Source: CALVGQ01 sp964370435
GTDB taxonomy: Bacteria; Bacillota_I; Bacilli_A; Erysipelotrichales; Erysipelotrichaceae
Assembly (NCBI GenBank): GCA_964370435.1
Contig: CAYJJG010000036.1
Location: 1-7,858, forward strand
DNA: 7,858 nucleotides
Reading direction: 5' to 3'
Under the pieces are notes generated by a model that saw only the letters and a program-made list of their open reading frames with translations, was not told the origin of the DNA and did no database searches. Each line of letters starts with the position of its first letter. The first letter of the stretch is position 1. Shown one piece after another: positions 7,212 to 7,858 of the stretch. The translations under genes were made by a program, and so were the position numbers.

Positions 7212-7858
7212 CTATTTTACCTTTTCTTTAAAAGCTAATAACTTATCTCTATAATATTCGTACTGTTGTTGTCTTGCCTTAATTTCAGCAGGTAGTCCGC
7301 TTGAAATGTCGTTACAAAGGATATCAAAACGATCCAGGATGTCAACTATGCGCTGTTGCTCATCGAGAGTGGGGACAGGTATTTGAAATTTTCTTAAAGA
7401 TTTTAGTCCAAGATTTTTAATTGTTGAACCAGTCAAATTTGCAAAGAAATATGCTTTTGTTTGTGAAGTTTGTAAGTAGTAAAATAGATACTTTTTACAA
7501 AGTTCTTCTGATTTAATAGTAAAGTAAGCAGCAGATTTACCGAGTGCGACTTTCTCTCCATTATATAAAGCAATATTGCCAATAGTTCCATTAATTGACA
7601 TTAGTATAGTTTCGCTAAAAGTAATTCCAATTTTATTAAATTCAGTTTCATCTATTCGGTTTGTCTTTTCATTAATAACAATTTTTCCATTTACTAAGTT
7701 ATTACCATTTATAAATAAATATTCCCCATTGTCTTTATAAGTCGGTGTCCCATGTAGTCCATCACCAATTGCACAGAGTTCCCCCAACGTCTTCCACTCA
7801 ACCTCATACCCAAACGTCAACAAACTATCCCTATAATACTCATACTGTTTCTTCCTTG
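7212..7858 (-). CDS. hsdS: Type I restriction-modification specificity subunit, C-terminal half (5' end outside window)
   Basis: HsdS recognises the target sequence for both methylation and cutting. The frame is open to the right edge from 7856, giving 214 visible residues plus TAG. Type IC HsdS proteins have about 400 residues, so the first recognition domain lies outside. The visible part begins in the central conserved helix (RKKQYEYYRDSLLTF). It continues with an entry block, VEWKTLGELC, then the second recognition domain (visible residues about 30-155). It ends with the C-terminal conserved region: IPVPTLDEQQRIVDILDRFD, GLPAEI and QYEYYRDKLLAF. The near-identical central and terminal helices are the normal two-fold pseudo-symmetry of HsdS. 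A TTG at 7823 could be mistaken for a start, but coding clearly continues upstream of it. The downstream gene follows after three bases. hsdM is probably just beyond the window. Confidence 0.95.
   Translation of the reverse strand, partial: RKKQYEYYRDSLLTFGYEVEWKTLGELCAIGDGLHGTPTYKDNGEYLFINGNNLVNGKIVINEKTNRIDETEFNKIGITFSETILMSINGTIGNIALYNGEKVALGKSAAYFTIKSEELCKKYLFYYLQTSQTKAYFFANLTGSTIKNLGLKSLRKFQIPVPTLDEQQRIVDILDRFDILCNDISSGLPAEIKARQQQYEYYRDKLLAFKEKVK
7230..7265 (-). repeat. HsdS C-terminal conserved helix, copy 2 of the repeat
   Basis: It encodes QYEYYRDKLLAF, the partner of 7812-7847. This copy uses A- or T-ending codons (GAA, AGA, TTA, TTA, GCT), as does the rest of the window. The repeats are not identical at DNA level, so they do not by themselves suggest a recent duplication. 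Confidence 0.8.
7812..7847 (-). repeat. HsdS central conserved helix, copy 1 of a protein-level repeat
   Basis: It encodes QYEYYRDSLLTF and matches the C-terminal copy at 7230-7265 in 27 of 36 bases. Most differences are silent, and this copy favours G-ending codons (GAG, AGG, TTG, TTG, ACG). In the folded protein these helices form the spacer between the two recognition domains and help bind HsdM. Confidence 0.8.

Noticed and set aside
7212..7823. A complete 203-residue HsdS fragment starting at TTG 7823
   Set aside because: The same frame continues upstream to the window edge and encodes the conserved HsdS central helix, so this is a window-truncated hsdS and not a half-size gene.

Overview
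The window is AT-rich bacterial DNA with good AGGAG-type ribosome binding sites and tight gene packing. All three stop codons are in use, so TGA is a normal stop. This points to a low-GC Firmicute (Bacillota); I cannot name the genus. The window holds four protein genes and the 3' half of a fifth. I see no rRNA, tRNA, CRISPR array or insertion sequence.

Left part (1-2840): a Cof-type HAD phosphatase, cut by the left edge, reads leftward. It is divergent from a membrane glycosyltransferase of the protein O-mannosyltransferase (PMT/GT39) superfamily at 900-2783. The 107 bp between them hold a good leftward promoter and weaker rightward signals. The glycosyltransferase carries a discoidin (F5/8 type C)-like domain between its second membrane helix and its Asp-Glu catalytic pair. 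A strong, probably bidirectional terminator at 2789-2840 separates this part from the rest.

Right part (2920-7858): a type I restriction-modification operon reads leftward, in the order hsdS (3' half only), a 395-residue unrecognised protein, then hsdR. hsdM is not visible and would be expected beyond the right edge. HsdR keeps all nuclease and motor motifs. Their numbering agrees with EcoR124I (type IC) when the start at 6018 is used. HsdS makes the DNA-sequence choice, and HsdR translocates and cuts unmodified DNA.

The most interesting object is the 395-residue gene, with gaps of 3 and 2 bases to its neighbours. It sits where E. coli EcoprrI carries the anticodon nuclease gene prrC (order M-S-prrC-R). 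It has an Arg-x5-His motif of the kind found in HEPN ribonucleases but lacks the ATPase domain of PrrC. A plausible but unproven reading is a restriction-linked abortive-infection effector of a different family. The visible hsdS also changes abruptly in base composition between its central conserved helix and its second recognition domain, as expected if recognition domains are swapped by recombination.
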